The position numbers and the translations under genes were made by a program. Source: Dulcicalothrix desertica PCC 7102 (lineage in GTDB: Bacteria; Cyanobacteriota; Cyanobacteriia; Cyanobacteriales; Nostocaceae). From it: 64,000 bases of DNA. Of the stretch, positions 54,987 to 63,935 are shown one piece after another. The stretch lies in NCBI RefSeq assembly GCF_003991905.1, contig NZ_RSCL01000031.1:43486-107485 (forward strand). The letters run 5' to 3'. The number at the start of each line of letters is the position of its first letter. Within the stretch, counting starts at the first letter, position 1. The notes below the pieces were generated by a model. The model had not been told where the DNA came from. It made no database searches and saw nothing but the letters and a program-made list of their open reading frames with translations.

Positions 54987-56548
54987 CTATATTTTTGGTA
55001 CAGGAACAACTTTTCTCACTTTACCATCACTCTTGGATGTAACATATATTTCCCCCTCTTCATCTATTCCGAACCGGACATCAGAACGTTTGCTACCAAT
55101 AATTTGGAGGAAAGTAGCTTCTTTTTTCCCATTAAAAAGCCTAAGTTCTTTTATCTTTGCCTGTTTACCGTTTACAAGTTCATCTACAGGTACATGAAAA
55201 AAACGCGCGTCATTGCCAAAATCAGCAAAAATATATTGACCAACTAATTCAGGGATTGCTTTACCCCTATAAACATAACCACCTGTAATTGCAATTCCAT
55301 AAAAACCTGGATAGTTTTTTGGTACATGATGACTATATTGGGCAACGGGATAGGTATAACCATACTTGGTGTCATCTTTGGGTAGAGAAAAGAGAATATT
55401 CTCATTTTTTTCATTTATTACCCAAGTTCCTGGGAGCATCCAGTTTTGGCAGATCGACTTTTTTAGACCAACCATATAGTAGGGTTTGTGGCGCCAAATA
55501 ATTATGTTTCTTCCAAAACTGGATGCTCCCAAGTTCCTTCTCGGTTTCCCCATCCATAATTGGCGCCTTTAATTCCAAGATTTACTTCTTCTATTAAAGC
55601 CTGACCTGTATCAACAATTAGCATTTTTTGCTCACCACCTGTATCCCAGCTAAAACGATGAGGATTACGCAACCCATAAGCCCAAATTTCCCCTAATGTC
55701 TTTATACTTGCATCATTAGCAAAAGGATTATCTTGAGGAATGCTATACTTGCCATTGGCACTATTTTTACCAAAAGGATTTATCCGAATAATTTTACCTA
55801 AAGGTGTACTTAAGTCTTGCCCATTATTAAGGGGGTCTGTATCGCTGACTGGAAAACCATCACTACCTCCATCAGCAACCGCAATATATAACATACCATA
55901 ATCAGTCTTTCCCGGTTTTGCATTAGGGTTAAAACCTAATTGACCTGTATTATGGTCTTCATAGGGCTTCTCAATACGCATTATTTCCCTAAATGTTCCT
56001 GTAAAAGTATTTGCTACAGGCTTATCGGCTTTCCATTCTATAATTACTTCATGGTGAGAGCTTTCTATAGTATTGCCTTCGCTATCAATAATTTTTTTGA
56101 CAACAGGAAAATCAGGAATATGATTATTTTTTTCTTCACTATGTACAGTGTAAAAAATTCCATTTTTAGCAAATTCTGGATGGAACACAAAATAACCAAA
56201 ACCCTGTTGTCCAGTATCATAGCTGAATCCTGAAGATACTAAATTTTTAAAATTCATATATAGAGAAGCTTTGCCATTCATAATTACATATAGCTTTCCT
56301 CGCATGTCATTAACAAATAACCTGCCACTACCGTCACCTGCGTAGGTTAAAAAGTTCAATCGTGCTACTCTTTCTCTCGCGGTTCCACTTTTAGGAATTT
56401 GTACAATTTCTTGAAGCGCTATAGCTAATTTTGATTTTTCTATTTTTTCAGGAATCGGGTTAGTTATCTGGGCATGAGAAATACTGGAAAAAGCTATACT
56501 TGAAACAATAACTAAGCAAATACAAAAAATAATGTATAACTTTTTCAT
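54987..56548 (-). pseudogene. Soluble aldose (GSDH-type) sugar dehydrogenase interrupted by a MITE
   Basis: Signal peptide (MKKLYIIFCICLVIVSSIAFS...HA) and a six-blade PQQ-type glucose/sorbosone dehydrogenase: GDGSGRLFVND, DPLNNGQDLSTPLGKIIRINPFG, YGLRNPHRFSWD, then, after the insertion, YPGFYGIAITGGYVYRG, GQYIFADFG, FGIDEEGEIYVTS. Removing 107 nt (a 99-bp element plus one 8-bp target copy) rejoins REGT-WVINEK exactly in frame. First gene of a sugar-oxidation operon. Confidence 0.92.
55432..55530. mobile_element. 99-bp MITE with 18-bp perfect inverted repeats and 8-bp target duplication
   Basis: GGGAGCATCCAGTTTTGG (55432-55449) and its exact reverse complement (55513-55530) bound the element; AAGTTCCT is present on both sides (55424-55431 and 55531-55538) as an 8-bp target duplication. 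No coding capacity; it needs a transposase in trans. Confidence 0.93.
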
Positions 56549-56648
56549 TCACGTGAAGATGCTGATGTTAATATTATAACTACGTGTAAGAATAATTGTA
56601 GCATGAGATGTGCGCGAAAGCGGGAAAACTGCGCCCTTCGTGCCCGAC

Positions 56649-57005
56649 TCATGACATGAGTTGAATCATTTGCAGGCAGTTAGAAGCTACATCATTTTGT
56701 GGGTCAAGCTTGAGTGCTTGTTGCCATTCGGAGATTGCTTTTTTAAATTCTCCTTGCAATGCCCATAATTTACCTGCTAAGGCATGAAAGTTTGCATTGC
56801 TGTAATGTAAAGCAATAGCGTTGTTGTTATACGCTACTGCTTCGGAATGGCGCCCTTGTGAAAATAAAGACAGCGCTTGTCTGTGATGCCAAATAGCTTG
56901 GTCATGAAGACGAATTAAATCAGATAAATCTGTTTTGCAACGTCTACAAGTTGAAGATGGGGGAGATAATGGACGATAAACGGCGCCACAGACAGGACAT
57001 TTCAT
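56649..57005 (-). CDS. Zinc-ribbon TPR protein of the Hsp70 operon
   Basis: 118 residues: a zinc ribbon with C3-x-x-C6 and C20-x-x-C23 (MKCPVCG...TCRRCKTDL), then about two TPR units (AIWHHRQALSLFSQGRHSEAVAYNNNAIALHY, ISEWQQALKLDPQNDVA). Its position right after the Hsp70 gene suggests a client- or Hsp70-binding adaptor; no enzymatic motif. Confidence 0.8.
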   Translation of the reverse strand: MKCPVCGAVYRPLSPPSSTCRRCKTDLSDLIRLHDQAIWHHRQALSLFSQGRHSEAVAYNNNAIALHYSNANFHALAGKLWALQGEFKKAISEWQQALKLDPQNDVASNCLQMIQLMS

Positions 57006-57011
57006 AATTTT

Positions 57012-58778
57012 TTATTCTTCCTCATTATTATTGGCGTAGTAAAGAAAATCTTCCAGTTCTTCTTGTAGCTCTAATAACTCTGTACTATTTTGAGAAATTG
57101 CATCTTCAATTTGGTCTAATAAATCTTGTAATTCTTCTGCTTGTTCTGAGTCTAAGGTTTCTAGTAGTTTTTGGGCGCCTTCTAAAAGTGTTGCTAGTTC
57201 TGTGTCGATTTCTGCCTTATCTACTATGCTTTCTGCGGAGACTTCAATTGTTTCATCGCTTTCAAATTCAAACAATGATTCTAAATCTGCCCTTGCTTTT
57301 GTTAGTTCATGACTAGATAGTTTTTGTATACCTGCATTATTTACTACTAGTGTTCCTTGTTGACCTTTACCTTTTTCGGTGGTGGTGACGGTGAGAATAC
57401 CATTTAGGTCAAAGTCAAAGTGAACTTCAATTTGAATATCTCCTGCTGGTTTGGGTGGTAAGTTCTCTACTTTATAGGAACCTAGAGGAACATTTTCTTC
57501 AGCGATTGTATTTTCACCTTGAAAAACTTCAATTTCTACTATTTCTTGCTTGTCAAATGCGGTGGAATAAACATGGGAGCGAGAAACAGGAACAACGCTA
57601 TTGCGGGGAATAATTACACTAAAGTAACCCGGTATAAGACCCATTGGTGTAGTTACAGCCGCAGCAACTCCCAACGAATGGGGAATTACGTCTACAAGAA
57701 TAGCATCTACAGATTCGCCTACTAGTACACCTGCTTGTAATGCGGCGCCTAAAGCTACACAAAGGTCTGGTTGAATGCCATCTGTAGGAGCTTGACCTAA
57801 ATGTTCTTCAATCATTTGTTGCACTAGGGGAATGCGTGTAGAACCACCAACTAAAATAATTCGGTCAATTTGTTCGGGTTCTAATTTTGCATCTGTAAGG
57901 GCACGGTCTATTGCCTGTAACGTTTCTTCTAATAGTGGACGAATTAATTTTTCAAAATCTGCTCGCGCAACTTCTGTCTCTAAATGTAGTGCAGTTTTGC
58001 CTTTATTACCCAAATAAGCTTCTCTAACTGTAGCAAAAGCATGGGAACTCAATTCAATTTTTACCTGTTCTGCTGCACTTTGAAGACGTGCCTGGGTGGC
58101 GGCATCATCTGGCACATCTACATTATGCTGTTTCTTAAATAGACTTCCTAAATGAAGTTGCAAAAGCCTATCAAAATCGTCTCCACCCAAGCGGTTATTA
58201 CCATGACTTGCTAATACTTCTGTGACTTCGCCCGTAATTTCCACAACCGATACGTCAAAAGTACCACCTCCTAAGTCATAAACTACAACCCGTTCAGTTT
58301 CTTCTGAGCGTAAATCATAAGCTAAAGCTGCTGCTGTTGGTTCGTTGATAATTTGTAATACTTCTAAACCAGCTATTTCGCCAGCAGTTTTAGTTGCTTG
58401 TCGTTGAGCATCTGTAAAATAAGCTGGAACTGTTATAACCGCTTGGCTGATTGTTGAGCCTAAAGCATTTTCTGCTCGTTGTTTCAGTGCGCGAAGAATA
58501 ATAGCAGAAACTTCATGAGGTAGGTACTCTTTATCTCCTAAAGTGGTTTTATGGTCGGTTCCCATCCAGCGCTTAATTGATTTTACAGTGCGCTCTGGCG
58601 CCGCAGCGTACTGACGGAGTGCTTCGCGTCCTACCAGCAACTTACCTGTATCACTAAATCCCACACACGAAGGTAATATTAAGTCTCCATCTTCTCCAGG
58701 CAATACACGCACTTGTCCGTTTTCGACAATTGCCACTTCCGAATTTGTTGTGCCTAAGTCAATACCAACTGCTTTCAT
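57012..58778 (-). CDS. Hsp70 family chaperone (DnaK-like, short C-terminus)
   Basis: 588 residues. Actin-like nucleotide-binding domain with GIDLGTTNSEVAIV, VPAYFTDAQRQATKTAGEIAGLEVLQIINEPTAAALAYDL, VYDLGGGTFDVSVVEI and VGGSTRIPLVQQMI, then a beta-sandwich substrate domain and a reduced lid ending in acidic residues instead of EEVD-like tails. About 50 residues shorter than DnaK, so it is probably a specialised paralogue of the housekeeping DnaK. It is the fourth gene of an operon with TPR, J-like and GrpE-like proteins. Confidence 0.92.
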   Translation of the reverse strand: MKAVGIDLGTTNSEVAIVENGQVRVLPGEDGDLILPSCVGFSDTGKLLVGREALRQYAAAPERTVKSIKRWMGTDHKTTLGDKEYLPHEVSAIILRALKQRAENALGSTISQAVITVPAYFTDAQRQATKTAGEIAGLEVLQIINEPTAAALAYDLRSEETERVVVYDLGGGTFDVSVVEITGEVTEVLASHGNNRLGGDDFDRLLQLHLGSLFKKQHNVDVPDDAATQARLQSAAEQVKIELSSHAFATVREAYLGNKGKTALHLETEVARADFEKLIRPLLEETLQAIDRALTDAKLEPEQIDRIILVGGSTRIPLVQQMIEEHLGQAPTDGIQPDLCVALGAALQAGVLVGESVDAILVDVIPHSLGVAAAVTTPMGLIPGYFSVIIPRNSVVPVSRSHVYSTAFDKQEIVEIEVFQGENTIAEENVPLGSYKVENLPPKPAGDIQIEVHFDFDLNGILTVTTTEKGKGQQGTLVVNNAGIQKLSSHELTKARADLESLFEFESDETIEVSAESIVDKAEIDTELATLLEGAQKLLETLDSEQAEELQDLLDQIEDAISQNSTELLELQEELEDFLYYANNNEEE

Positions 58779-58879
58779 AGTTTTTAAAATTGAAGAAATA
58801 TTTAAAAGTTATTTGCCCGTAGTTCTCAGCCGCTTCACAATAAGGATACAAGATAATGTACTTTTAATTAATAGCGTGT

Positions 58880-59671
58880 TTAAGTTTTAAGACTATTTGT
58901 TTCTTGTGTTGCAACAATTACTTGTGCTTCTCTAAGTACAATATCACCCCATAAATAACCCCGCACTACTTCTTGAATTACCGTATTGTCTGTAACATCA
59001 GCTTTTTGTTCACGACCAATAGCATACATTTTCTGAGAATCAAAAGCTTTTCCTATACATGTAATAGGAATAACACGGCGTTGCCGTAGAATCTCTAAGA
59101 GCGAGCGTCTAATTAACTCTACCCCTTCTTGATTACTGGTGATAATTTCGCTTAATGACTCTGATGTAGGTGTTTCTTTAGATACTTCCGATTGCCTTTC
59201 TGACCCAAAAAACCACGCTCCAAATTTTTCCCAAAGGCTTTTTTGTGGAACATCTTTTGGCGCCGAGGCAACAGATAATGTTTCTAATTCTCCTTTCCAG
59301 TAAGTACAAGCTCTATCTAAAGCATCTAGGATACCCAATAAATCTTTTAGCAGTTTTTCTTGCTGTTGCTCAAATTGACTTAATGCCTGTTTTTGGGTCT
59401 CCTCTAGACGTATTTGAAATTGTTCTTTATCTTTTGCATTTACTTCTAATGCTTGCTGAAGAGTATCTTGACTCTTGAGCAATAATTTAGATTGTTGCTT
59501 GACTTCATGGCGTAAAGCTGTCCATTCTGCAACCATTTGATAGGTATCAAAGGAGTTTGTGTTCGGTTCTTCTCCTAAATAAGGCTGAGGCGCCTGTTCT
59601 GATTGTTCTGATTGTTCTGAGTGCAAATAATCTAGAAATTTGGCAAATAAAGCTTCTTTGTCTGTTGTCAT
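58880..59671 (-). CDS. GrpE-like nucleotide exchange factor
   Basis: 263 residues: a long N-terminal coiled coil (SKLLLKSQDTLQQALEVNAKDKEQFQIRLEETQKQALSQFEQQQ), the GrpE helix bundle LLGILDALDRACTY, and the GrpE beta domain (QEGVELIRRSLLEILRQRRVIPITCIGKAFDSQKMYAIGR... and VVRGYLWGDIVLREAQVIVA). GrpE releases ADP from Hsp70. A short SEQSEQSEQ repeat and a 45-residue internal insert around WFFGSER are unusual. Confidence 0.85.
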   Translation of the reverse strand: MTTDKEALFAKFLDYLHSEQSEQSEQAPQPYLGEEPNTNSFDTYQMVAEWTALRHEVKQQSKLLLKSQDTLQQALEVNAKDKEQFQIRLEETQKQALSQFEQQQEKLLKDLLGILDALDRACTYWKGELETLSVASAPKDVPQKSLWEKFGAWFFGSERQSEVSKETPTSESLSEIITSNQEGVELIRRSLLEILRQRRVIPITCIGKAFDSQKMYAIGREQKADVTDNTVIQEVVRGYLWGDIVLREAQVIVATQETNSLKT

Positions 59672-59699
59672 TTGTGATTACTAAAAAGTAGTTAAAAAA

Positions 59700-59996
59700 T
59701 TAAAATGTGGCACGAATTAAATCATTAAGGCTAATTTCTAATTGGGCGATTGCTTTTTCTTCCACTTGTTTTAATATTTCTTGATTTAGTTCTGCTTGCA
59801 AGGGGCGAACTTTCAAAAAATCTCCAGGTTGAGTTGTCTCTCCTTTGCGAAGTGCCTCATAAGCTTCTCGAACTGCTTTAAACTCTTTTGGATAAGTATG
59901 AGCAGGAAATTCACGCAGTTTTGCATGATACGCCGCTTTTATTTCGGCGCCTGTTGCTCCTGGAGATATACCTAATTGTTCGTAGTGTGATGTCAT
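59700..59996 (-). CDS. J-like protein without an HPD motif
   Basis: 98 residues starting MTSHYEQLGISPGATGAEIKAAYHAKLREF, helices I and II of a J domain, then PAHTYP in place of the H-P-D loop, then helix III KEFKAVREAYEALRKG. The HPD tripeptide that normally stimulates Hsp70 ATPase is absent, so it would bind or tether the Hsp70 rather than activate it in the usual way. Second gene of the operon. Confidence 0.8.
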   Translation of the reverse strand: MTSHYEQLGISPGATGAEIKAAYHAKLREFPAHTYPKEFKAVREAYEALRKGETTQPGDFLKVRPLQAELNQEILKQVEEKAIAQLEISLNDLIRATF

Positions 59997-60035
59997 AATT
60001 TATGAAAAACTCATGTATTAAAGACGGTTGATTAA

Positions 60036-62549
60036 TTATTCAAATAATTCCTGAAAACCACCTCTTGTTCTACCTTTTAGTTTTTTACGCTTAGGAGGCG
60101 AGTTTCTAAACATAAATTCAAAGTCATCTTCATCGTCATCCTCATCATCTTCATCGTCATCGTCATCAAAATCAGGCATCCTATTTAACATCATTTGCTT
60201 AAGTTCTGGAAGCATCCGCTCAAACTCAGCTTTAGGAACTTTATTGCCAACTAATTTTCTCAGCATCTTTTCTATTAAATCATCCATATCTGACATATCT
60301 AGATTGTCAAAGTCCTCTGGGTCTGGTATCATGCTTGCCGTTTCTTGATTTGAGAGAAAGGCCTGTTCTTCTCTAAATGCTTGTAAGGCTTTCGCATCTT
60401 GAAGGCGCCGAGCTATTTCAAATCCTTGTTGCTTCAATTCTTCATATTTTGGATGTTCATCATCGTAGGTAGTAGCTCTAGCTAAAAGCAGTAATGGGTT
60501 TTGCGGTTCCCGACGTAGTGCTTCGTCCAGGGCAGGTACAAGGGTTTCAACGGCGCCATAACGACGTGCTTTGAGTTGAATATTTGCCAGTGCATTTCCT
60601 GGTTGGGGTATAGTGTCGAGATAGGCACGTACAGGAAGTTCTAATTTTTGAGGACTATTTTCTTTGACAGCTAAGACAACTAAATGGGTAGTTCTAGCTT
60701 CTGGGTGTTCTGCTGATAAGTTGAACAATTTTTGTAAATACTGATTTATTAAAGCTGCGATACCTTTTTCACGTTTGGCGAAGAGGTGAATAGAAAGGGT
60801 TATCGCCTGTAATACATGAATTTGCTCACTTCCAGATACTTTTTGCAGGAGAGTGTCCCATGCTTTGGTGGCTGCTTTTTGGTCTAATACAACTTTACCG
60901 CCAGAATTGGGCGGACTTTTAACTGCATCTACAAATATATGACAAGCACGTATTGCCGGGTCTTTTTGGTCTTCGCCCTTTAATAAACGGCTAAATAATG
61001 GATAGCTCTTTGTAGATAATGCATCTATCCAAGGTAATATTTCTATTTCTGTATCAACACTAAGGTCGTCAAAGTGCTTACCAAAACGGCGCCGAGCTTC
61101 ATTCAGTGCTTGTTTATCTCCTACTTCTTCCCAACAACCCAGCAAGGTTTCGTAAACTTCTTCATATCGACACCCACCTTCAATGGCTTGGGTCATTAGT
61201 TCTATTGCTTCTGTATAATTATCGTCACTAGCTTCTAATAGTCCCTTACGTCCCAATACTTCTGGCGATGTGGGACATATGCGTTCTGCTTGTTGCAAAG
61301 CTCCTAAAGCGGCACGTCCGCGATCTAATGCAACATAGGCATCTGCCATCCAGCAGTGGAGGTGAGCTAAGGTTGGTTTTAAGCGTGTATCTGGCCATTC
61401 TTGGGGTTTTTGTTTCCCTTCCTGCTCCAACCACCGCAAAAATTGTGTTAAAACACGTGGGCGTTCTTGGTCGGAATCATTAGCATCCAACACTTCTAGT
61501 AGATTGACTGCCAACTGTGGGTTAAAGGGTTTTTCTGCTAATAAAGGGCGCCAAAAAAGTTCAGCACATTCTGCTTGTCCTTGATTAAATGCTTGTTGAC
61601 CAGCAAGAGTAAATAATGGCGAACGCAGGTTTTTTAGTTCAGGGAAGCGAGTTAAAACTTTGGATGTTAACAAGACATGGGCAGCATCATGGGGGTTATC
61701 TTTATTGATTAGCTGTACAATCATCAACGCTGATAGCGCATCTTGGAGCGTCGGTTCTTCTCTCTCCAACTTCTGGGGATCAAAGGGTGGCTCTCCAGTT
61801 TTTGCTCGTTGAGCAGTTGCTAATCGCGCTAAAATTGGATGCTGCAAATACTTTGGTGTCATGGCGGTGTATTTAGATGACTCCAACCCCAAAAGATTCG
61901 CGGATGCTTCCCAATCACCGTTTGCTTGGTGGCTGTAAATAGTCCAAGCAGTTGGTAAATCTCCTGGTGTGATAGGCGCCTTAATTTTTTGAAAAGATGT
62001 CAAAGCTGCTTCGGGTTGTTCATTTTTAAGAGCGAGTACCCCACGTACCCAATGGAGTTGGGCAGCGCTAAAAGCTTTGGATTGTTGGTTGATTAACTGC
62101 TCGACTGTAGCTACATCTCCTTTGAGCAATAGAAGTTTGAGATAACAAATGCTGTATTCTTTAGTAAGTTTACCTGCATCAAAAGCGTCACGGAGCAATT
62201 TTAGGGCTGCATCTAATTTATTCAACTCCAGCAAACACTTGGCTTGCCAGTAGTACACCTCTCCTACCAAACCCAATTCCAAAGAGCGTTCAAAAGATTT
62301 TTCTGCCTGTTTAAAATCTTGCTTTTGCAATTCATGTTGACCTCGCAAAAACCATATCTCTGATTCTTTGGGACTGAATTTAATCTCAGGGTGCAAGCGT
62401 TGAATTTTTTTGATTTCTTCCAATGCGTGTCTATATTTTTTCAGGTCAAGCAATTCTTGTAGTTGCATCCCAAAGGATTTTTCAGTAAGCTCTGTTCCTA
62501 TACTAGATGCTTGTGGTTGTGAGCGATGTTTGGACTGATGTTTAGCCAC
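60036..62549 (-). CDS. Long TPR protein with acidic C-terminal tail
   Basis: 837 residues with many TPR-like helix pairs (for example KQDFKQAEKSFERSLELGLVGEVYYWQAKCLLELNKLDAALKLLRDAFDAG, and ALGALQQAERICPTSPEVLGRKGLLEASDDNYTEAIELM) and a C-terminus of about 20 Asp/Glu followed by a basic end (KRKKLKGRTRGG). First gene of a five-gene unit ending with the zinc-ribbon TPR protein, spacings of 39, 28, 101 and 6 nt. It probably forms the scaffold of a dedicated Hsp70 complex. Confidence 0.85.
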   Translation of the reverse strand: MAKHQSKHRSQPQASSIGTELTEKSFGMQLQELLDLKKYRHALEEIKKIQRLHPEIKFSPKESEIWFLRGQHELQKQDFKQAEKSFERSLELGLVGEVYYWQAKCLLELNKLDAALKLLRDAFDAGKLTKEYSICYLKLLLLKGDVATVEQLINQQSKAFSAAQLHWVRGVLALKNEQPEAALTSFQKIKAPITPGDLPTAWTIYSHQANGDWEASANLLGLESSKYTAMTPKYLQHPILARLATAQRAKTGEPPFDPQKLEREEPTLQDALSALMIVQLINKDNPHDAAHVLLTSKVLTRFPELKNLRSPLFTLAGQQAFNQGQAECAELFWRPLLAEKPFNPQLAVNLLEVLDANDSDQERPRVLTQFLRWLEQEGKQKPQEWPDTRLKPTLAHLHCWMADAYVALDRGRAALGALQQAERICPTSPEVLGRKGLLEASDDNYTEAIELMTQAIEGGCRYEEVYETLLGCWEEVGDKQALNEARRRFGKHFDDLSVDTEIEILPWIDALSTKSYPLFSRLLKGEDQKDPAIRACHIFVDAVKSPPNSGGKVVLDQKAATKAWDTLLQKVSGSEQIHVLQAITLSIHLFAKREKGIAALINQYLQKLFNLSAEHPEARTTHLVVLAVKENSPQKLELPVRAYLDTIPQPGNALANIQLKARRYGAVETLVPALDEALRREPQNPLLLLARATTYDDEHPKYEELKQQGFEIARRLQDAKALQAFREEQAFLSNQETASMIPDPEDFDNLDMSDMDDLIEKMLRKLVGNKVPKAEFERMLPELKQMMLNRMPDFDDDDDEDDEDDDEDDFEFMFRNSPPKRKKLKGRTRGGFQELFE

Positions 62550-63011
62550 TGGATTTTCTTCCTGATTATCTTTACAATTCCCCCTCGCGCGGAAAGGGTG
62601 GCTTTAATTAATCTCTTGCTTTCAATATTAGTATGAGAATATTAGTATGGCAATCACATAAATTTTTATAGCAAACACACTTTATTTTTGAATGCTTACG
62701 GCACAAAGCTTCTGTTCATTGTTTAATTTTATTAATAAATTTTTTGTGAAGTGGGTATGTCTGTCCGCAACCTGTTTCCCACAGATTACAGACACAGGGA
62801 AGATATCTTTTTGACATCAACTCCAATACATTAATTATTACGAAGTGATAAAAAGTACTAGATTTACGCTTGTACTGATAGGTTGAATTGCAGATATGAA
62901 AAAGGCGCCGTAACGGCTTGTAAATGTTCATAATCAAATTTGGATATACTTTGAAATTAAGGGACTTGCAAAAATTTAATTCTCTATATTGCGGAACCTA
63001 ATGTGGAACCT

Positions 63012-63040
63012 AATGTGGAATGGGCATCCTTGCCCGTTTC
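63012..63040. repeat. TTGTGGA-CGGGCATCC hairpin element, copy 3
   Basis: GTGGAATGGGCATCCTTGCCCGTTTC, in the same orientation as 5044-5072. It precedes the tandem repeat and the rRNA leader. Confidence 0.65.
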
Positions 63041-63168
63041 AACTGTAGGGGCAAGGGAATGATCACCGCACAAGAAGTAAGTGGATGTTTTTTCATTTGC
63101 AAATCCCGAAGTGAAGCTTTTTAGTAATACACATGCTCTACTTGCTACGTGCTGCTGGTAGACCTATC

Positions 63169-63228
63169 TATATATGTAAGATACAGAATATATATGTAAG
63201 ATACAGAATATATATGTAAGATACAGAT
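63169..63228. repeat. Three tandem copies of a 20-bp unit
   Basis: The unit TATATATGTAAGATACAGAA occurs at 63169-63188, 63189-63208 and 63209-63228; the last copy ends in T instead of A. No spacers, so not a CRISPR array. Confidence 0.9.
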
Positions 63229-63611
63229 GAAATCACTCGAAGAAACTGAATAAATAGCGGAAAAATTCTCCATCTCATTAATTTTGAGAAGTTGGTGCCT
63301 GTCCATGTCATTAAATTTGTTAGGTTCATATCTTAATAATTCTTCTTTTGTGCCCTTTGTGCCAAGTATGGTTGATTCCTCCTATATGGCATAAAGCACC
63401 AATACTCCATGTCATAAAATTTGCGAGTTAGGCGCCTGAAACTACCTCTCTTAAGTCTTATCTCCATAAACTACGTAGTTATGTAGTAACAATATTTACT
63501 TTCAGTAACCATCACACGCAAGACTAAGCTGATTAAGTGCGTTTGTAGGATTTTGAGTCTTGATAAGAACAATTGTTTTATTAGTCTTTGCTAAACAATG
63601 CTCAAAACCTG

Positions 63612-63646
63612 AAAGCTTTGCTAGGGAGGGATTTAGCTTTTTTTTT
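63612..63646 (+). terminator. Possible terminator before the rRNA promoter
   Basis: AAAGCT (63612-63617) and AGCTTT (63635-63640) flank a GC-containing loop and are followed by nine or so T. It could stop upstream transcription from entering the rRNA operon. Confidence 0.35.
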
Positions 63647-63687
63647 AAGCTGACTTATCCATAAAGAAAAAAAATTTCTAAAAAAGC

Positions 63688-63716
63688 TTGACATTCTCTT
63701 GTGGACTCGTTATCTT
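63688..63716 (+). promoter_or_regulatory. rRNA operon promoter
   Basis: TTGACA (63688-63693) and TATCTT (63711-63716) with a 17-nt spacer, a near-consensus sigma-A promoter; transcription should start about 63723, roughly 213 nt before the 16S gene. Confidence 0.8.
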
Positions 63717-63795
63717 AGATAAGTCGGCGGCGAGAAAGAAACCGCAAACAACCGAACCGAGAAAAAGTAATAGTTTGAAAGCCAAGTAACAAGTC

Positions 63796-63854
63796 AATCC
63801 TCGTCAAAGCAATGCATTAAATGAGTTTTGCTTCGGCAAAACAAGATGAGGATT
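63796..63854 (+). promoter_or_regulatory. Structured rRNA leader hairpin with UUCG loop
   Basis: AATCCTCGTC (63796-63805) pairs with GATGAGGATT (63845-63854), 10 bp with one G-U, enclosing GTTTTGC-TTCG-GCAAAAC (63825-63842), a 7-bp stem capped by the stable C(UUCG)G loop. Likely part of the pre-16S processing or antitermination leader. Confidence 0.75.
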
Positions 63855-63935
63855 CTTCAAAGAATTTTCACAAAAGAGCTAAACAAACAAGTGCCTAGTA
63901 ATAACTGATTCATCAGTTTCGCAGACACTAAATCC

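Larger units (their letters stand above)
62550..63687. other. Non-coding region upstream of the rRNA operon
   Basis: About 1.1 kb with no convincing gene. It holds a TTGTGGA-CGGGCATCC hairpin copy (63012-63040), a three-copy 20-bp tandem repeat (63169-63228), a CCTTTGTG-type repeat (63345-63365), two similar CCATGTCAT(T/A)AAATTTG segments (63303 and 63408) and AT-rich promoter-like sequence. Confidence 0.6.

Noticed and set aside
62716..62937. Minus-strand frame of 73 codons before the rRNA promoter
   Set aside because: No family resemblance, odd composition rich in Cys and Tyr, and no ribosome site; part of an AT-rich non-coding gap.
63169..63228. CRISPR array
   Set aside because: Repeats are directly adjacent with no spacers and there are no cas genes in the window.
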